DNA of 17,437 bases from Prolixibacteraceae bacterium. Lineage in GTDB: Bacteria; Bacteroidota; Bacteroidia; Bacteroidales; Prolixibacteraceae. Position numbers and translations under genes: made by a program. Within the stretch, counting starts at the first letter, position 1; each line of letters starts with the position of its first letter. The notes under the pieces were generated by a model. It saw nothing but the letters and a program-made list of their open reading frames with translations. It did not search any database and had not been told where the DNA came from. Below are positions 14,747 to 17,437 of the stretch, in pieces. The DNA lies in the NCBI GenBank assembly GCA_017998095.1, contig JAGODU010000085.1, forward strand, positions 1 to 17,437, in the 5' to 3' direction.

Positions 14747-15631
14747 ATGGCTCATAAATCAGGGTTCGTAAATATTATTGGAAATCCAAATGTTGGTAAG
14801 TCAACCATAATGAATGTTCTTGTGGGTGAGAAAATTTCTATTATCACTTCTAAGATGCAGACTACCAGACACCGAATCAAGGGTATTGTCAGCGGAGAAG
14901 ATTTTCAGATAGTTTATTCCGACACTCCGGGCATCCTGAAGCCCAACTATAAACTTCAGGAGAACATGATGAAATTTGTTGATACTGCAATTGTTGATGC
15001 TGATGTTATTATTTATGTAACTGATGTTATTGAGAAATTCGACAAGAATTCAAATTATCTTGAAAAAGTAAAGAAAACTGATATTCCAGTAATTCTGCTA
15101 ATCAACAAGATTGACCTTTCAGACCAGAATAAAGTTATTGAACTGGCAAATATGTGGAAGGCTGAACTTCCTCAGGCTGTAATATTGCCTATATCGGCTA
15201 CCGAAAAATTCAATATAGCCCCAATCTTCGATATGATAATGGAAAGATTGCCGGAATGCGAAGCATATTTTCCTAAGGATGAACTCACCGATCGTAATGA
15301 ACGCTTCTTTGTTCAGGAAATCATACGTGAGAAAATACTGCTCTATTATCAAAAGGAAGTTCCATATTCAGTTGAAATAGAAGTAGAATCTTTTAAAGAA
15401 GAGGAAAAACTTCTTTCAATACAGGCAATTATTTATGTGAACAGGGAAACTCAAAAGGGAATTATCATTGGTCATCAGGGGCGTGCAATCAAGAAAGTGG
15501 GGACAGAGGCGAGAAAAGATATTGAAGAGTTCTTTGAAAAGAAAGTTTTCCTTGAGCTCTTTGTCAAAGTGAGTAAAGATTGGCGGGAAACAGATACCAA
15601 GCTCCGCAATTTTGGATATGAAATGCAATAA
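14747..15631 (+). CDS. era: GTPase Era
   Basis: A 294-residue Era, the GTPase that binds 16S rRNA near its 3' end during small-subunit assembly. The GTPase domain shows G1 GNPNVGKS (12-19), switch-I TTRHR (39-43), G3 DTPG (59-62), G4 NKID (120-123) and G5 SAT (150-152). The C-terminal KH domain has the IGHQGRAIKKVG segment with GxxG at 242-245. Length and order are standard. der starts 15 bp downstream, so the two ribosome-assembly GTPases are co-transcribed. The start at 14747 gives the normal short N-terminus, and no Shine-Dalgarno is visible. Confidence 0.97.
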   Translation: MAHKSGFVNIIGNPNVGKSTIMNVLVGEKISIITSKMQTTRHRIKGIVSGEDFQIVYSDTPGILKPNYKLQENMMKFVDTAIVDADVIIYVTDVIEKFDKNSNYLEKVKKTDIPVILLINKIDLSDQNKVIELANMWKAELPQAVILPISATEKFNIAPIFDMIMERLPECEAYFPKDELTDRNERFFVQEIIREKILLYYQKEVPYSVEIEVESFKEEEKLLSIQAIIYVNRETQKGIIIGHQGRAIKKVGTEARKDIEEFFEKKVFLELFVKVSKDWRETDTKLRNFGYEMQ

Positions 15632-15646
15632 TTTAAAAAAACAATA

Positions 15647-16954
15647 ATGGGAAATATAGTTGCAATAGTCGGAAGGCCAAATGTTGGCAAATCTACCCTC
15701 TTCAACAGGTTGATTGAAGCAAGGGCAGCAATTGTTGATGACGTTCCGGGTGTTACACGCGACCGTAATTATGGAAAATGCGAATGGAATGGTGTTGAAT
15801 TTTCAGTGATTGATACAGGAGGCTATGTCCATGGTTCAGAAGATGTCTTTGAAGAAGAAATAAGGAAACAGGTACTTCTTGCAATTGAAGAAGCCGATGT
15901 AATTCTTTTTCTTGTTGATGTTGAAAGCGGAATCACCGATTTGGATGACTCTATTGCTGAATTGCTCAGAAAAGAGAAAAAACCAACTTTTGTTGTTATC
16001 AATAAAGTAGATAATAACGATAGGATACACGATTCATACGAATTTTATAATCTTGGGCTTGGTGATCTTCATTGCATTTCTTCAATAAACGGAAGTGGCA
16101 CAGGCGATCTTCTTGATGCAGTAGTTGAATCGTTTCCCAAAGACTCAGTTGTAGTTGAAGAGGAAGATATTCCAAAATTTGCAATAGTAGGACGTCCTAA
16201 TGTTGGTAAGTCTTCTCTTATAAATGCACTTACCGATGAAAAAAGACATATTGTAACTGAAATTGCAGGAACTACAAGAGATTCAATTAATTCCCGCTTC
16301 AATAAATTTGGACATGACTTTATCCTGACTGATACTGCAGGTCTAAGGAAGAAAGGTAAGGTAACTGATGATCTTGAGTTTTATTCTGTTATGCGTTCAA
16401 TACGTTCAATTGAAACATCGGATGTATGTCTGGTTATGATTGATGCAACCAGAGGCATTGAAGCTCAGGACATAAATATCTTTAACCTTTGCCTGAAAAA
16501 TAAAAAGGGAATTGTTATTCTTGTAAATAAGTGGGACCTTGTGGAGAAAGATAACAAATCAACAAAAATATTCACTGAGGCAATAAAAGACAGAATAGCA
16601 CCATTCAATGATGTGCCAATAATCTTCACTTCGACTGTAACAAAACAAAGATTGCTTAAAGCTTTTGAAGCAGCAATGAAGGTTTACGAAAGCAGGAAAC
16701 AGAAAGTAAAGACATCGCAGCTTAATGAACTTATGCTTGAAGCAATTGAAGCATATCCTCCACCATCAACAAAAGGTAAATTTGTTAAAATAAAATACGT
16801 TTCACAATTGCCAACCCCTACTCCAACGTTTGCTTTCTTTGCAAACCTTCCTCAGTATGTCAAAGAGCCATACAAAAGGTTTCTGGAAAACAAGCTAAGG
16901 GAATTCTTTGATTTCGAGGGAGTACCGGTAACGATAGTGTTTAGGAATAAATAA
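15647..16954 (+). CDS. der: GTPase Der (EngA)
   Basis: A 435-residue tandem GTPase needed for 50S subunit maturation. The first domain has GRPNVGKS (9-16), PGVTRDR (34-40), DTGG (56-59) and NKVD (119-122). The second repeats GRPNVGKS (182-189), AGTTRDS (207-213), DTAG (229-232) and NKWD (294-297). A KH-like domain fills about 355-435. Everything is family-typical. It is the last gene of the plus-strand cluster; hairpins near 16984-17028 and 17108-17156 are the candidate transcript ends. Confidence 0.97.
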   Translation: MGNIVAIVGRPNVGKSTLFNRLIEARAAIVDDVPGVTRDRNYGKCEWNGVEFSVIDTGGYVHGSEDVFEEEIRKQVLLAIEEADVILFLVDVESGITDLDDSIAELLRKEKKPTFVVINKVDNNDRIHDSYEFYNLGLGDLHCISSINGSGTGDLLDAVVESFPKDSVVVEEEDIPKFAIVGRPNVGKSSLINALTDEKRHIVTEIAGTTRDSINSRFNKFGHDFILTDTAGLRKKGKVTDDLEFYSVMRSIRSIETSDVCLVMIDATRGIEAQDINIFNLCLKNKKGIVILVNKWDLVEKDNKSTKIFTEAIKDRIAPFNDVPIIFTSTVTKQRLLKAFEAAMKVYESRKQKVKTSQLNELMLEAIEAYPPPSTKGKFVKIKYVSQLPTPTPTFAFFANLPQYVKEPYKRFLENKLREFFDFEGVPVTIVFRNK

Positions 16955-16983
16955 ACAGAAAGTATAACTTTCTTAAATAGCAT

Positions 16984-17028
16984 AAGGGCATAATGAACTG
17001 ATTAAAATTACCAGTTTTTTATGCCCTT
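16984..17028. terminator. Long hairpin downstream of der, without U-tract
   Basis: AAGGGCATAA (16984-16993) pairs perfectly with TTATGCCCTT (17019-17028). After a 2x2 internal mismatch, AACTG pairs with CAGTT around an 11-nt loop. Neither strand has a T-run right after the stem, so it may be an RNA 3'-end stabiliser or a weak terminator. Confidence 0.35.
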
Positions 17029-17107
17029 CAATTCGTGTTTCAGATTATAAATCACCATTTTTCTTACTGCCAATATTTACCTGAAAGAATATTATTTTCA
17101 GAAAGAA

Positions 17108-17156
17108 GCTGGCAGAATATCATACTGGTTACAGGGCATATAATGCCAGCGTTTTT
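17108..17156. terminator. Possible bidirectional terminator
   Basis: GCTGGCA (17108-17114) pairs with TGCCAGC (17144-17150); after a 2x2 mismatch, ATAT pairs with ATAT further in. On the plus strand it is followed by G and five T (17152-17156). On the minus strand the stem is followed by TTCTTTCT. It sits between der and a minus-strand frame ending at 17155, where a shared terminator would be expected. The loop is large, so folding is uncertain. Confidence 0.35.
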
Positions 17157-17385
17157 AAAGATATACCTTATATGAAAAATTCTTATAATTTTGTATTCCG
17201 TCAAAAAATTTGTTAACAGACAAATTTTTATTTAATAATTCTGCAAATCGATGTTCGTATAGAGAAAAAGGAGATAAACATTTAACTTCATTCGTTTCTT
17301 CATCACCATCGATTAATAATACACACATAATCTGCGGTCTGTGCGCTTGTCTTACATCAAAAAATAGGTTCAAGTATTTCTGCAA
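17155..17385 (-). CDS. Unrecognised ORF or gene remnant, entering from the right
   Basis: The frame is open from an in-frame stop at 17404-17406 down to the stop at 17155-17157, about 80 codons. Its only start candidate is a TTG at 17383-17385. The product has ordinary protein-like composition (YLNLFFDVRQAHRPQIMCVL, then LIDGDEETNEVK) with no motif I recognise. Just upstream, another frame encodes a protein-like NDSEETNKIETING segment up to the window edge, so a frameshift between about 17385 and 17406 could join them into the tail of a larger, possibly broken gene. A hairpin directly downstream fits a gene end. Confidence that it is coding is low. Confidence 0.25.
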   Translation of the reverse strand: MQKYLNLFFDVRQAHRPQIMCVLLIDGDEETNEVKCLSPFSLYEHRFAELLNKNLSVNKFFDGIQNYKNFSYKVYL

Positions 17386-17437
17386 GTCTTTCCATTTATC
17401 GTTTCAATTTTATTGGTTTCTTCACTATCATTATAAC

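Larger units (their letters stand above)
16955..17437. other. Right-hand ~480 bp without a confident gene
   Basis: Downstream of der there are a short hairpin AGAAAG/CTTTCT (16957-16973), a 10+5-bp hairpin (16984-17028) and a hairpin with a T-tract (17108-17156). After these a minus-strand reading frame without recognised homology runs in from the right. No tRNA or mobile element was identified. Confidence 0.5.

Noticed and set aside
15836..16302. Minus-strand frames inside der
   Set aside because: Out-of-frame shadows of a full-length, motif-complete GTPase gene.

Overview
The window is AT-rich chromosomal DNA from a member of the Bacteroidota, probably of the Bacteroidales/Marinilabiliales kind; no finer placement is possible from sequence alone. 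Three things point there. The F1 beta subunit carries an extra segment after the catalytic region, and the epsilon subunit is only 81 residues, with just these two genes forming an atp operon. Start codons lack clear Shine-Dalgarno sequences. Several genes have the Bacteroidota -7 promoter element TAnnTTTG about 19-24 nt before the start codon. Nearly all recognisable genes are ordinary core or housekeeping genes. No tRNA, rRNA, CRISPR, prophage or intact insertion sequence was seen.

Layout, left to right. The 3' end of a ComB-like phosphatase gene enters from the left, followed by a MalY/PatB aminotransferase (+). Convergent to these is a minus-strand block: polyprenyl diphosphate synthase, then atpD-atpC. 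A Na/phosphate cotransporter with a PhoU-like tail (+) converges on a C-terminal processing protease (-). A PAS-PAS histidine kinase and a stand-alone receiver protein (-) follow, ending in a clear intrinsic terminator. Then a class I aminotransferase (-) and alanine dehydrogenase (+) diverge from a 396-bp intergenic region. After a 569-bp gene-free stretch come an adenosine-kinase-like PfkB kinase, era and der (+). The last ~480 bp hold hairpins and an unrecognised minus-strand reading frame.

Functional links are modest. atpDC encodes only part of the ATP synthase, so the other subunits must lie elsewhere. The kinase and receiver probably form one phosphorelay, like a hybrid kinase split into two genes. 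The divergent aminotransferase/alanine dehydrogenase pair could jointly handle alanine, pyruvate and ammonia. Era and Der are ribosome-assembly GTPases only 15 bp apart.

The least explained signals are non-coding. (1) An 85-bp near-perfect palindrome (two 38-nt arms, one mismatch, 9-nt loop) lies between the two divergent amino-acid genes, next to a spaced 11-bp direct repeat. (2) A candidate small RNA of about 110 nt (about 13309-13421) has its own consensus-like promoter, a 5' hairpin starting at the predicted +1, and a strong terminator. (3) REP-like repeat debris lies immediately downstream of it. No new multi-gene system was found; these elements are the best candidates for something undescribed.
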